Both the position numbers and the translations under genes were made by a program. The notes under the pieces were generated by a model. That model did no database searches and was not told the DNA's origin. It saw nothing but the letters and a program-made list of their open reading frames with translations. Positions 38,394 through 52,700 of a stretch of DNA of 64,000 nt are shown piece by piece. How positions within the stretch are numbered: the first letter of the stretch is position 1; each line of letters begins with the position of its first letter. The stretch is from Stratiolaelaps scimitus. Its lineage: Eukaryota; Arthropoda; Arachnida; Mesostigmata; Laelapidae. The stretch is taken from the NCBI GenBank assembly GCA_019614645.1, contig JABWDB010000011.1, positions 1,116,001-1,180,000 of the forward strand, given 5' to 3'.

Positions 38394-40435
38394 CATCAGG
38401 GTTTTAGGCCATTCATTTGGAATGGCGACATGGAAATGCCGGTGAAATGAAGTCACCCCCCGGCATTTATGTACTGTGCTCTCTGTATCGGTTTTTTTCT
38501 CTGCAGGAGCCTTCGCGCGCGTGAGTGCAAAGGTGCCTGAGCGTTTTTATCTCCTGGTGAACATTTGCATCACTAATGGTCGTTAAGGTGAGCGCGCAGT
38601 TCGTCACCACGCGCCTCATCCGCCGCGTTCTGCGGAAACCACCCAAGTTGTCAGACCGCTGGCGCAAAAACCAGCGTCGCGCGTGTCGGAGTTAACGAAC
38701 CACGCACACATCCGTCCGGGTTAGACTCGAGGCGCGGGCTCGCGCCAAAACAGGCCGTTAGCACGGCCTATGATATTGGCGAGGGGGGGCGAGGGGGGGC
38801 TATGGGAGGGGGGGGGGCAATGGTAGTTTGCAAGGATTCGTTCGTCCTGCAGGCTAACGGGATTTTCGATGAGATGCGTGACGCACATAGCCATAGGCGT
38901 AGTTCTCTCGTTCCTTGGAGGAGGGTGACCTGCACTTCGACGCTCGAGGCGTAGCGTCGGTCTGCTTGACTGTCACTTGTGTGAGGATATGCTTCGTACG
39001 AATGTCGTCGATATTTCTCTATGGCACAAACGAAAATATCAATCATCTCACAAGGTTACACACTTCAATCTCGATGGTGCATTTGAAAGACGATTCATTG
39101 TGAGACTATCCTTCGGACATCGACGTATTATCCATCTAGCGTGAAAACTGTGTCCTTGAGTAGAGGTGGTGCAGAAAAAGGTATTGTTTACGAGAATCAT
39201 TTCCACTGCTAACGCCACCGGTCCGCTATGTGCAAGGCAAAAACACCTAATTATTCATGTCCTGTTCCATGCTCTGTACATGATCTCAGTTTCAGACGAC
39301 GACGTAGCAATTAGCTGGACGAACCCGACCGCAGCGAACTGCACTGAGCAAATCGGAATTGAAAAGGATATCCACTCCGTCGAACTCGTGCATACGACAC
39401 GCGCTCTCGATGGACGATGGAGATCGAGACCGCGATAAGACGCTCTGCACCGGCGGCATCAATCATCTGCCTTTGCCGCGAGGACGATATAAGGTGGGTG
39501 AACGTTTATGAACGGTCTAACTCATAAACGATCTAATTACTTATCAAAATAAAAAAAGTCTACTGAAATCGAGGGCCCGCCAGACAGCACGATTTGATAG
39601 CAGATTCTGCCCGTGGTTAATACTCGAAATTACATAGAGGGGTCGAGCATAAATAAGACGACTCAACGGTTCGAAATTCGTGTACCTTTCGAATCCGATA
39701 TTTTCATCGTAGTCGACGCCTTGTCGACAAATATCCTATCTTGTTAGGCACCTCTTTGATAGATTCACTTTCTCCCCCTCACTCATATCTGACCTCAATG
39801 AAGTCGCCGCGTATAGGCGCCTCGTTGAAGGCACTGCCTCATACCGGCGTTTTGCCCGTGTTTGACACCGCGCTATTTCCCTTCGCCGAATAAGGGAAGC
39901 ATGTACGCTCCTTGTCTCTGGATCGCTCACCTACCTTTGACCAGCTCGCGCCGAACTACAATGAGCACGGCCGAGTCTTTCACTAGCGATTCCTATGTAC
40001 ATAAATACATACATCCATTCATAGATATACATACGAAAATAGAGGTCGTTCCTGAGGGCAAATAAGGTCTTATAGTTCGCCGAAAGCTCTATGGAGATAT
40101 AGCTATCGAGCTTTTTATCCTTTATCTTCAGCTTTGTCTTCCCCCATGGGATAACAGCGGCGCAGTTTGTTACGGGAAGACCACGATGGCGCTGATGCGC
40201 TGTTACGAGCTACGAGACGAGTGCCCCCGATGGCTTTCGATTACCCGTTGTGAGCAGGAACACCAAGTGCCTTTTAGGGATTACCATCCTCACTCGGGCA
40301 GCAATAAATAGAAAACGTCGTTATGGCACTCGACCTGCATGGCGAAGGCGTTCTGTGGCTCTCGTACGCCAATTCAGTCGGACACTAGCGACGGATACAA
40401 CTCGACGGGATGCGGTTAGAGTGAGGGGCAGATAT

Positions 40436-40482
<47 letters not shown>

Positions 40483-43280
40483 ATGGTAAATGGTACGGGT
40501 CATACTCGGGATGGCGTTTTCCCAAAGGACACAATAACGCTCACTCAGCGATTGGTTCGAGCACACAAATATCCATACGATGTATTGTAGGTCCGGATTA
40601 CACTCGTTACGGATTACAGAGGCGGATGCGACCCCTGTTGTAATCGGTAGAACCGCCCAACGGTCCCTTCGTCCGATTCTCTGTCCCAATCGGCCTCCTA
40701 GATGTAAAGACCTATGGAGCAGCCTTCACCGTAGTGAATCAGCGGGATACACCTTACCCTTCGAAACAGTCGCTGGGATATTGAAGAGGCGTATTGCGCC
40801 CGTGTGTCATAGCTATTATAGTACGGACGCGGAGGACCGGCGCCAGAACGCGCATTCGTGCGACCGGGTCCCGGGCCCGCCTTTGCGCGGTTGCACCGCC
40901 TCTTCCACAGGGATCCAAACGAGACGAGCTTAACTGCGAGTACGGCCGTCATGAGTCTCATACGGTGTAGCGCGGGACCGCCAGCCAACCTGCCCCCCTT
41001 TAAACGAGCAGGAACGGTAGTGGTACTCAACACACTGGGTGTGTGCGTGTGTGTGTGCTGGTATTTTATTTAGTACTCTATGTCATAGTTTCTCGCAGCT
41101 GGACCATATAGCGCGGAGCGGTAAACGAAAAAATGCCAGGGTGTGTCTACGCGTTTGTAGGCGTACACTGCACCGTCGTAATACGCAGGAGGCGGACAGG
41201 AACGGCAGCCCATATTTTCCCCTAATAGCTGCAATATTATCCGGTGGGCTCGTTGTCCAACTGGACTACCAGCACTACTTCTGCTGCTACTTCGACCACT
41301 GAGAAACATCCCGGCCTCGTTTCGGCTGAGCTGCTAGAGTTCCTGATCCTGAAACGGCACACCGTACCCACGATCCATACGGCGGGACGCGATTTCTTTG
41401 CTAGTTACACGCACGGATGCGTCTAGGATACTGAAGTTCAAAAGCTGTTCGAAAGCTGTGTCACGATGTGCTTCAACACGTACGTTACTTCGTTCTCCTT
41501 CCCTCTCTCTCTCTCTCTCTCTCTCTATCTATTCTGTCGTCACCAGCAAAAGAAGCTTATCCAGCTGCCGAACGGGGAAAAGCTGATACAGCCGCGACGT
41601 CAGGGATAAATTTGGATGCTGCCTTATGTCGAGTTGTGTCGGGTGTGCGTCATATATATATATATATATATATGTATTGGTTTACGTGTATCTCAGCAGA
41701 GTCCTCTTCCCTGACCGGCAGGAAGCAAAGACGGTGGCGGTAGATGAGAGCCAAGATGTACGCCCTGCTTGTTACTGCTTTACTGTGTGAATGGAGTACC
41801 CCGAGAGCTTTTTGTCCCCCTAACGCTGTGACATAGCGTTCCTCATCCGGCGTTATCCTCTACAACTGTCTGTTGCAAGGATGACGCAGTGGACCGCCCG
41901 ATTTTCTTACGAGCTCACCTGCCACGACGTGTTGTGGTCGTAAATTTGCAGGCGGCTTTCCGCTCGTAACGCTTGGAAGAAAGACACGCACCGGAGGATG
42001 TCCTGACCACGGGACATCCTGAGGGCTCTAGGACCCCACCTCTCGGGGACTCGACATCAACGAGCGGCAAACGCCTTTGCAGAGAGGCAGGACAGTAAAC
42101 GACGAGTTGTGACATTCGGCATCTCGCAATTTCCCTTTCCCATTTCGTCTCGCCGTAAAGCGAGCAGTCACTTGCCAGGATTCTCGACCCTCAGCTGTTG
42201 CCACTACGGCTCCGAGTGCCGGCGACAGGAAGGACACGTGGCACACGCAGTGACTACTGGGCGACAACGTGCTAATTGTATACGCGGTAGAGCAGGGCGT
42301 GCTGAAATAGATATAAATACGTGTTGCAACACACATAGCTGTTTATTAGGGGGGAACATCCCGCCTCCATATCCATACGTTTCCGCAGCGGACGCAGATG
42401 AGCCAGGCGTCGTTCTGTTGTTGCGCGTGCGCTATGGCAAGCTAGGCCGTACACATGCAGTAAATGCTGGGGATGCAGTTGGCACAGGAAGCGGCCCTAC
42501 ACGGGTCCGTGGTCGGAGGAAACGGAACGAACGTCGAGCGCGGCCGCTTGTGTCCGCAGTCGAAAGCAATGTGTTCAAACGGTATCAACGGAGCAGGTGT
42601 CATTATTAGTGAACTGTTGATTCTCTGCACTCGGTCCATCCCTCATACATTGTTTGCCGATCGCGGTCGGCACGTCAAGTTGTTGCAAGCACGTTGGTAT
42701 AACCTACGATCCATCAAGAGTAATTCATTACGATCGCGAACGCACGTTATGAAGTTCGCCTATCCGTCTATGTGTTGAGTTCGCTTACCGCTTGACGGCG
42801 ATAGCCGAGGCGGCAACGTCAGAGGGACACTGCTTGACCAAATAGACCGGTAGCGAAATATGGCCCAGATTACAGGTTTAAATCCCGTGGAGGTTGGCTT
42901 CAGGGAGGTGTAGATTTTACCTTCTTGCCACATCCTCTCATAGTGCTTAGAAGTGTCAGATGAGGGAAGGCTGGATGGAATTACACCGAAAAGAAATTGA
43001 TAAACGAAATGCATATATATACTCGTCGTTAGAACCAAACCAATTGTTACTGGATGGCGCGTGCGACCCGGGCCTATTATCCACTGTCAGCATTGGATGT
43101 TGAACCTCACCGATTCGTTAAGTCACCTCACGTAAATGCTATGTTCAATACACCGCTCGCTCTTGGCCATTCACAGCATTTAGTTGTTAGTTTGTTCCGT
43201 TTTTGTTTCTGTTGTTATTGTTCTTATTGTTGTTTGTTATCTGTGATTATTGTGTCCTTATCTATTTGCAACGAACACAG
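38394..43280. other. Region upstream of the PAF-AH-like exons
   Basis: Must contain or precede the missing 5' exon(s) of the PAF-AH-like gene. I found no frame with the GP..VG-type sequence expected just before the first identified exon. A frame at 41244-41426 (...HPGLVSAELLEFLILKRHTV...) is open but unrecognised. Confidence 0.5.
40437..40482. repeat. Compound (TA)n(GA)n microsatellite
   Basis: ATATAC and TA repeats pass directly into GA repeats. Similar short (TA)n runs occur at about 1413, 1504, 19515, 21442, 26822, 41651, 43965, 45618, 47680, 49702, 51323, 57215 and 58081. Confidence 0.85.
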
Positions 43281-43474
43281 GTGGGATCGGTGGACGTGCT
43301 AAACGGCATCACGAGAGACCGCGGCGTTCTGTTTCGAATCTTCTACCCTTGCGAGGCAAGCGCGCACATCTCGGACGAGCCCCACCGCCGAACAACATGG
43401 CTGCCACAGCCTGAAGGAAAGTACTCTGACGGCTACGCCAAAGTGCACGGGAATCTCGCATATGTTGCCCACAA
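43281..43474 (+). CDS. PLA2G7/PAFAH2-like: PAF-AH-like exon (N-terminal beta strands)
   Basis: The acceptor is aacacag|gtggga and the donor caa|gtgagt, ending in phase 2. It encodes VGSVDVLNGI...GVLFRIFYPCEA and ends GNLAYVAHK. This aligns with the VGC.D...G.F.RL.YP block near the start of vertebrate PAFAH2 and PLA2G7. The family normally has some 20-60 residues before this block, so at least one upstream coding exon is expected. Confidence 0.85.
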
Positions 43475-46400
43475 GTGAGTGTATGGGTGTGTGTGTGTGT
43501 AAATTGATAGATGCATTGTTCTTCTCCTTCGATTGATGCCGCTAACTTGCGCTTTTCGTTGAAATGTGTGCGAAACAACATCTGTAATTCATCTATGACG
43601 TGCTTTGTGCTGCAGAAATATTATAGATATGGGGGTTGACAGCGGACAACAAGAATGGTTCACAGTTTGGAATGATGTAGGCTGCCACAGGTAGAAAAGC
43701 GTATTAGGAACATTGAAGAAGGCGGACCCCCGCTGGAGATGTTATATGAGCTAGACATTTCTTAAGTTTAAGCCTATTCTAAATTGACGTATAGTACTAT
43801 ACTAATGCCTAATCGGATTCCTGCCTCCCCCTCTCGCCCGTCTTCAAGTGTGTTAAAATCAGGCATTTTTATCAATTTTTCTCGAAATGTACGTCAAGAT
43901 TTAGTAGGGATACAAAGTGCACCATGACTTCGCACCTTACGATCCCTCTCTCTTTCTATATATACATATATATATATATATATAATCACTCACGTATCTG
44001 GCTTTTCACGGGGCTCGAACCAGCGACTGCCAGTTTTTTCAAACTGAGACTTCGCCGCTCAAGCCATATATACATATGAATATATATATATATCACTTCG
44101 TTATTCGATATTCGCTCGTAGCGAACGTCGGCTAAGCCACGTTACTTATAGACGAGGTTCTTGACTTCGTACGGGAGTGAGGCACGTACAGAGACATGTG
44201 TACTAGATCTTCCGTTTTCTTAGTGAAATCCCGATTTGGTGACAAAAGCACTTTTCGCTTCTACAGCTGCAAGCGCTACGCTTTCCCGAATAGCTCTGGC
44301 TGGCTTACGGGATCCCCATGCCCGGATCGCAACCCATTCGATATTCACGTCTATCATGTACCAAATACTAATATAATATGTATACATTTCATATAAGAAT
44401 TGATCGCTTCCCGCTCGACATATGCCTCGTATATGAGAACATATGTCCATCCTTGGTGCGGCGCGCGTTTCGAATACATATTTGATACGTTGTGACAGTG
44501 GTCAGGCAACAGACAGCTCACGTAATAGCTACGTCCGTAAAAAACGTCCGTCGCAGCACTCTTAATCTTTCTTCTTTCCGTCACTCGCTCGCCATCTCTG
44601 TATATGCCCCAGTCGATCGGACCTGAGTCGCTCTACTCGATTTTCTCTCCCCATTCCACGAGATACGCGTACCAGCAAGTCTCTAAAAACGTTACAATTT
44701 CCAAGATGTATTACAACTATCGTATCAGTCCGCTTCGTCTGCCTTGATGTAGAGACGCCTTCAATTCAGTTCGTCTAGTAGTTGAGGTACGTACGACGGG
44801 CCGAGCTTCTTGTTCTGGCCCCGAACTCTGGGCTACCGTTGGACCTCCCGTTCGGGTACTCCTCCGCTGCCGTCGCGGCCGCCTTTGGCTGGGGGTGGAA
44901 GACGCCGGCGTTCGTTTTCGCCAGGGACGCCGAACGTACGCTTCGGCCGAGCCAATCCGAACGACTACTACCGGTTCCCGACGGCCGTACAAAGCCTCTC
45001 CACTGTCTATCACACGCAGACACAAACAGGCTCCTCTCTCTCTCTGTCTCTCTCCGCCCCTGATAGATCATCACTATTGTCTGTTACATTATTTATTATC
45101 TTCGGAGATGGCGGGAGGCTCGTCGGCTTGCTCACTTTGCTGACAGCGGCCTTCCTTTTCGGCTCTCGCCGAAGCAGACCCCGGCATTCGATGGCTAGAA
45201 TCGACGATGAGCGTCCACCTCTCGGTCCTCTGGCTCTGAGCTCTCGGTGGATGGGTTTGGCCCGTTGGGGACACGAAGAGGCGGCATCGAAATCTCTTTG
45301 GAGTGTACCATACGCTTGGGTCGGGTAGACTAACTGTGAGTAGTGTGCTTCGTTTATCGGCGATGCCAACTGATGCAGGGACCCTATTGCGGAACCTATG
45401 GGAACGAGATGTGGAGATGTTCCTGCTGCTATATGCTGTAGACATCGAATAGCAAGAGAGAGACTAAGAGAGAAAGCGAGAGAGAAGAACATGGTAAAAG
45501 GAGAAAATATACTGCGGCGCGGCTGCAGCCTCCGGTGGGGTCCCACAAGGACGAATTTTACATATAGCCTAATAGGAAGCGCAAGAGGTCAAAGACACCA
45601 GGGCTTAGAAAATAATCTATATATATATATATATATATATATACAAATTCTGGTATAGATAAACGTCAGAAAAATGAAGGAGTCATAGCAACCTGTCCGA
45701 CGATTTACATGGAAAATCCTCGGGAGTCGGAGAGGTTTTCTGTGCCAATACAGCCTATTCGAGAAAAATGGCTATCAAACGAAAATGACCAAGTTGAAGA
45801 CCCACTTGATTATATGAAACCTCGCCGAGGGGGTCAGCCACACGAATCGAACCTGAACCTCCTGAACCTGTGTATGAGTCAGGCGCCCCATGCATCAGAA
45901 TATCTATTATATTCTATTATCTAACCAAATCGAATTTCTATGCATCATCGGACAGTCCTCCAGTTCGGTTCCGTTGTCGAAGCGAGTGGCCGACATCCCA
46001 CACGATCGAGGTCCCCCTCGTCCTACGGAGCCCCCGAAGAGTAGCCATTGGAGGGGTGTGATCCCCACTACGTGGCTCGTTGCCACCTCGGAATCGCTCC
46101 CTTAGGACCTATTTCGGGGAAGACAGGAACAGCAAGCGCCGATTAGCAAATTAGTGGTCAACAGACATCCTATTTATATACCCAGGGGGAGAGGACAGGG
46201 GGGCGCCAGTCCAGTGGCAAGTAGATAAACAATACGCCGCAAGGGGGGTGTGTGTCACTTTGTGTCTTCCAGATGCTGGCGGGCTCTGGCCTTCGAGTGC
46301 TATGTAGTAAATTCACAAAGTATAAGCGCTACGAGACAGAGATGAGTAGCTTCCCTACGCAAACTCTTGTTCTCGTAGCGTTGTGCACGTTTAACTAATA

Positions 46401-49400
46401 AACACGAGTCTTATGGGAGTTGTAGGGGAACGAAGGGTCGCAACTAATTAGTGTACTAATTAGTTGTATAAATGTTGGCGTGACGCCTGAGCCACGGACA
46501 TAGATAGGCCAGTAATAGAGAGGGAGGAGGGGGCTAAGTTAGGAAGCATCATTCATATTTTTGCCTAAAAAAAATTAGGTCGAGCTACTACCGTTGTATA
46601 CAATATTGCAATTTCTGTTTTAGCAGTTTAATTGTAGTAAGATTGATCCAGCTCCCGCTATGTGTGGAATCGAAATAAGTGACCATTGCTCACTGAGCTC
46701 GTCTGTCACGGGGCGCCACTGTGTTAGCACAAAGTTTCTTGACGTCTGATGATCAAATGAGACCATTAATTTAAATTAGTATAAGGTACAAATAGCATTT
46801 GGAAACAACCGATTCGACCAATTCCATCCACTTCTTCCTGGGGGCTCGTTGAGTGATCACAGTAGGTGTAACAGTAGAATAACTCTATAATTGAAGAAAC
46901 GCCTCAATACTTGACTTGGTTATATATGGTGTCCTTACGGCTTCAAGCGTTTATTAGAGAATCTAGAGCAATATATTACACAATATGAAATTGTCCAGTG
47001 TTTCGTTTTAACACAAAAAATAAACAAATCGATTTTAGTCTCGATTCTCGATTCCGAAGAAGACGACACATGACGGAGAGCAATCGACCACTAAGTGGCT
47101 TAAAGAGCGATATCGAGCTTGCTTGAGGGTCAGTCGAGTTGGTTATGATGTATTTATTTTTTAAGTTTTTGTGCATGTTTTATTACCGAGCGAACGGTGT
47201 CAATAATAAATAAATGAATAATATATATAGTTGTTATGGGACTTATTAATTATGAAGATGCGTGGCATGCCTTCGTTGCAGCGGCCACGCGATGCTGATC
47301 TTGGTGACCACCTGAGATCCTGGCAGCATATCGACCTGATACGTTCCTTGCGACACTGCGTGCGTACATTGACCTCCATCAAGCGGTGTCTCATGTTGGG
47401 AAACCACTCTAACGATCCAATCCTCCTGTCCCCGAGTCCCGGAAGCGGGTAGTCGCATGACGGGGGGGGGGGTGATCATTTGAGAAGATTATAGTTAAGA
47501 GGACTACACTCATGCCCCATTATCACGTGCATTGCCAGATGGACGATCAGATACGAAGTCGTTTACCTCCATACGAGTGTGCGTATGCTCTTCCTGGGAT
47601 TCGTTGAGCTCAGGAACAGTTCCCAGGAATGAGCAGCTCTGAGCGTTTCAGGCGTTGAGCGGCTGTTCTAGGTTGGGGATATATATATATATATATACAG
47701 GCATCCAGTAGCTTCCTCTCTGTCTCTCTCCCTCTGGAGATGTATGTGTTTGTGTGTGCGTGTGTGCGCAAGACGAATGATACTTGACGGAGACGGGCGG
47801 CACAGAGAAGGAAAGTTGTTTGAAAGCGCGCACAGTTTTCTACCCGAGACTATCATCCTCGACCGTTCTCTGACCCGCCATAACTCCAATACAGTCTCCC
47901 TGCAACACCCGAAGACTTGAGCCCCTCATCTCTGTTCACGATCCGAGATTCGCCTCTGATTCAAGCTGGAAACAAGCTCGGGCGGCTCTCGAGCACTCAG
48001 GACGGAAGCGGGACTACGTCAGCCAAGTTAGGAGCCCGGCGTTGCAGGCGGGAGTCCCATCCCACGCCGCGAAATGCTGTCAGCCGCCAAGTGTGTATGC
48101 GATGGAGGGGTCCATACGCGTTTGGGAAGAACGCAGAAGACGGCAGGACTTCTCAGGCAGTGTTCGTGCAGACGCCGGCAGAGTCGTCCCGGAACCCTTG
48201 AAACCCCCCCGGGGGTCTCATGAGGAGCACGAAAGGAAGACGATATGCTCGTTGTAGTAGGCATGGTATGGCCAGCGAGAACTCAGAGTCATCAATCAGC
48301 GGTCCCATCCTGTGCAACGCGGGCTGCCGCCTGAGACAGGCCCTGTACAAGGGCCTGCGCGGGCGGCTGGCTCGAGCGCGAGCGAGTGCACACGTGCATG
48401 AGAGATGGTGGGGGGGGGGGGCGAAACGTTGGAAACATAGCAGAATTAGTTGGAATGTTCATGCCAATAACAAGCGCAGTCGACGGAGGCCCAGAGAAAC
48501 GGCCGTCTCCGCCTCCGCCAGCCGAAGATTCAAATGGACTCGCTGCGGCGCTCGCCAGCGACTGCTGAGGGTGGTGATCGATCTTCGTCGCACGACGCCA
48601 GTCGGGCACCGATTGGTAGCTTGAAGAACCTCGAGAAGAAGAACCGAGAAGACGACAACGATAATGACGAAGGGGGACGTGGCAGAAACGAACTCGCGAA
48701 GCCGAGCGAAGCTGAGGTGATGAGCCACCAGTGAGAGCAAGTGATGAGGGTTTCAGCTGACAACAAGGATTTTCCATTTTCAGACACCGCGCGTAGGAAG
48801 GTGGGGGACCAGCGTTTAGTTTCTCCTACGCGCTTTGACGCACGTCTCCATATGAGTGTCCCGGTTTCGTCGGAGCGTTGCCGCTTCCGTTTCCTGATGA
48901 TGTCTGAGAGGTTTTCCGACCAGTTCAGAGGAATCACGTGAAATAGAGAGAGAGAGAGAAAGAAAATGATTCCGGAGTAATGAATTATTAACAATGAAGC
49001 GCTGTGCTGCTGGTTACTTTGCATCGCACATGTTTCGAGCGACGTGTCGATTGCAGCGAAGTGAAGCTACTTAGTTATATACTATATACATAGATATATG
49101 TACATATATATATATACATATATAAGTACTTAATAATATTGATAATAACAATATATTGGCAGTCGTTTAGCCTTGTCAAATGGTGATCATCACTTCTCGG
49201 CTAAGTTTGACGGCGCTGGAGCGATTCACGCAATGTGACGTCGCGTAGATAAACTTTGTTCGACAACAGCTCGAGGCAACGCCGCCCCTCACAGCTAGAC
49301 CTCAAACGATATCGGCTTTGGTGTACACCTATGATGTGAGTCGTCATAGGGAGGCATCGACGCTTTTGTTATTACCATGGCCACGACGTACTGTTACCGT

Positions 49401-49697
49401 TCCCTGTGCACCCCAACCAAATTCCCCGCATGATCGAAGATTTCGAACATGCAAATTCTTCGCTCAGCTCACTGACTTCGTCGCTTATGTCGTGTTTTAC
49501 AGACTACTCGGATCGCAGACGTCACCCCTGTATGTTCCTGCCACAACGAACGGAAGGCCGGTGCGGGAGAATCGCAACGCTTTTCCGGTTGTACTTTTCT
49601 CGCACGATATTGGCGAATGCCGAACGTCAAGCTCGTCTCTTTGCATCGAACTTGCTTCGCACGGCTGCGTTGTAGCGGCTGTAGAGCACAGGTTAGT

Positions 49698-49728
<31 letters not shown>

Positions 49729-52700
49729 GATAGATAGATACTCTCCTACCAACCGGTGAACTCGCCTCCACCGATGGCTACTTCGGAGTTGCTCATTGTT
49801 GAGGTGGCCCCTCGTGATTACCACGTCAGTCTCATTATCATCACGATCCCATCTCCCATTTGCCTCCCCCACCCCCCCACCCCCGCACCCCTGAACGCAC
49901 GCCGGGAGGCTTGCAAACCTTTCTGATATTAGTAATTGCTACGACGATATACATGTCAGGGAGACGACCTTCGTGCCTAGTGTTAAACTATTCATTGCCT
50001 CTCGACCGAAGCATCGTCGATTGCCGTTCTCTCTCTCTCTCCCTCTCGCTGTTGTTGCTTGCACAATACACGTCTACATGAGAGTGAGTATCTGCCAAGT
50101 TGTACCCGCTTGCCATGCCGGTCCCGTCCTAATGCATCGCATCGATGGACACCGCCAAAACCTGTCTGGCCTCGATCGGACCACGCTACGCTCCCCGCAG
50201 CGGAGCAGCGTGACATCGTCGATGTGTTATATAATACTTGTGGTCAGAGGGTAGGGGCCACCGCAGCACAACTTTGCTTTTACTTTTGCTTCTTCATTCA
50301 GCAGTTTCTATCGTTGAGGGACGCCAGCGTCGTCGACCGAACCCCCAACCCCCGCCCCCGCGCCCCGCGTCTCTCTATCTCGATTTCCCAAGACTCCCAC
50401 TACATGGGAACAGCGTCATTGGAAGCGTTCCCGATATCGTGTCTCCACTCGCTGCTCGGAGTACCGAAAGAGTTTACTTGTCACGGGACGGCGTTGGAAC
50501 AAGGACAAGTTTAGGATCAGGACACTCCGTCGTGTCCACGGTAGTTTCGATGACGATGAAGAGGACCACGCTGTTATTTCTCTTTTTGCTTCGGTCGATC
50601 CTGTCGCCTCAGCTGGCTCGGCTAGTCTAGTTTCTGTTGCAATGATCATGGTTATTGTCACCGCCGGTACTGACACAAGTGTGTCCTGCTCGGCCAAGGC
50701 TGATATCTCCCATTTTCGTCACTCGATCCCATGCTTGAGTGATGTCCTCGTAAGGTCGAGCTAATAGCGCTAAGCCCGAGTACGCTGGGCCCCCGGAATA
50801 CTATCCAGAAGCTCGAGTGGTGACAGCTAGGCCTCTAGCTTCTAGAGAGAGAGAGAGCTAGGGCTCACGAGAGCGACGGAGCGGTCGACGGCTCCGGGGC
50901 AGGGACGGTTCGGGAGGACTAGCAACAACAAATAGTGAGCACTGCAACAAAGTTCGCTAATTAAACAGTATACTGGCTGGAGACGGAGACACGGGAGACC
51001 TCGCGACCTTCGCCAACCTTCGCCTCGGGGTTTACCGACGTTACATGATTTGAGGGGGTTGTCCCGAAGAGAAAGGAACGCTGTGCATGCAAAAGTGGAG
51101 GTAGCAAGGTATTGGCCCGTGTCTGGTGAGTGGTGTAAGGGTAAGATACTACGCTCGACGCGCGTACGTAGTTTCTGCATTATAATCTGTCTCCTCGTGG
51201 TCCTGGAAGGACGATTTCCTGCCACCAGGTAGTCTCGATTCGTGGCACTAATCATTCACTATTTTGAGCAGCGTCCCTAATTACACCATGGTTTGTTAGT
51301 GTTCTATCATTAAATTAGGATTATATATATATATATATAATGAAGTAATAATATATTTCCAGATAACTTTCTCATTATTATCAAAATTATTTGTGTCCCG
51401 AAACAATCGATAATAGGTATTTAGTGCTGGTGCGTGTGTGTGTAGTAGGCATTCCGTATAGTGATTGAACTAATTACTATGAATGTACTTTATATTTATG
51501 TCGGTGTCCGAAAATCGAAATATCAGTTGTTGCCTCTAACCAAAAATGTGTCTCCGTAATTGCTGCACTTCTGGATTGACCCGGCAATGTCGATTAATTC
51601 GGAGGTGCTTACTAATGCTATCCACCGGGTTGGCCACCTGTAGTCGAACACGCAACTTTTAAGCTGAGTAAGTCTATTTATCTGAAAGCTTTAGCCCCGC
51701 CACATTGACCCCTTGCTCACGTGGCCGCCGCTGTGAAGTAATATATAACATATGACGTTTAACGAATGTTGGCAATTATTCCTGTAACCACAGTTACACA
51801 CAGTGAATCCAAGCGTTAGCCAATTTGGCACGATTTTGTGTATCAATGCGGAGAGGTGTCATCAATCGTGCCGGGTTTGGAATACGAATGATCTTCTTGT
51901 CATTAGCGGTAATCGAGGTCGGGCCACCGATCTCGTTCAAGCGACAATTCAAACTTCGTAATCAGGGTCTTTGTAATTAGGATCTCAATTCAGAGACGAT
52001 GGAACGGAATGTTGGAGGCACAATTTTGATTGCAAATGCCTGGTCATCTGCCATACCATAGTTTGGCAAGGTTCGGGCACCGAATACGGTGCGCAAATAG
52101 ACAGTAGACACTGGAAACTACTCGAAGCAGTCCTGGTTAACTCGGCTGGGAAGTCAACTGAACATCAAGCTGCCTAAAGTGTGATCGTGTAAAAGGGATT
52201 TCTGCAGCTTGTGCCGTCACCGTTCGGTGGCCGTTTCTCGGTTGACGTGCGTCGGATCGGGAACACCTTTGAGCCCCAAGGGAGCACCGATATTGCGTGG
52301 TGCACGCCTATTAACTAGCGTTTTAAGGAGCTAGCCGTTTTTCGAACGTCGCATGGCTATCAAGATCGTATCGGTTACTACGACGTAACTCGTATAAACT
52401 CCTAACGTTAACCTTTCTAAGGTTCTGATCAATGGGACCGTCCTGACGATGTTCATGAGCCAGATATCACCTCGGATATCGTTCCGCGTTTAATACGGAT
52501 GTAGAATACCAGCTAATTGTTGAAATTTAGTGATGCACCAATGAAGACATAATTAAAGTCTTTGTATTGAACCAAGCATCGAATTTCTGTTGCGCAGTCA
52601 ATTGTTAATCAAATATATGGCCTTAATAACGGGGGGGGGGACTATATCATATTACCTTGCCCATTTGAAATGTCTAAAAAAATTCGCTATATTCAATTCT

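Larger units (their letters stand above)
43475..49502 (+). other. PAF-AH-like intron 1 (6.0 kb)
   Basis: Bounded by gtgagt and tttacag. Contains a SINE head, a tRNA-like relic, (TA)n and (GA)n runs and GC-rich open frames (44.8-45.5 and 48.0-48.8 kb) with no known motif. Confidence 0.75.
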
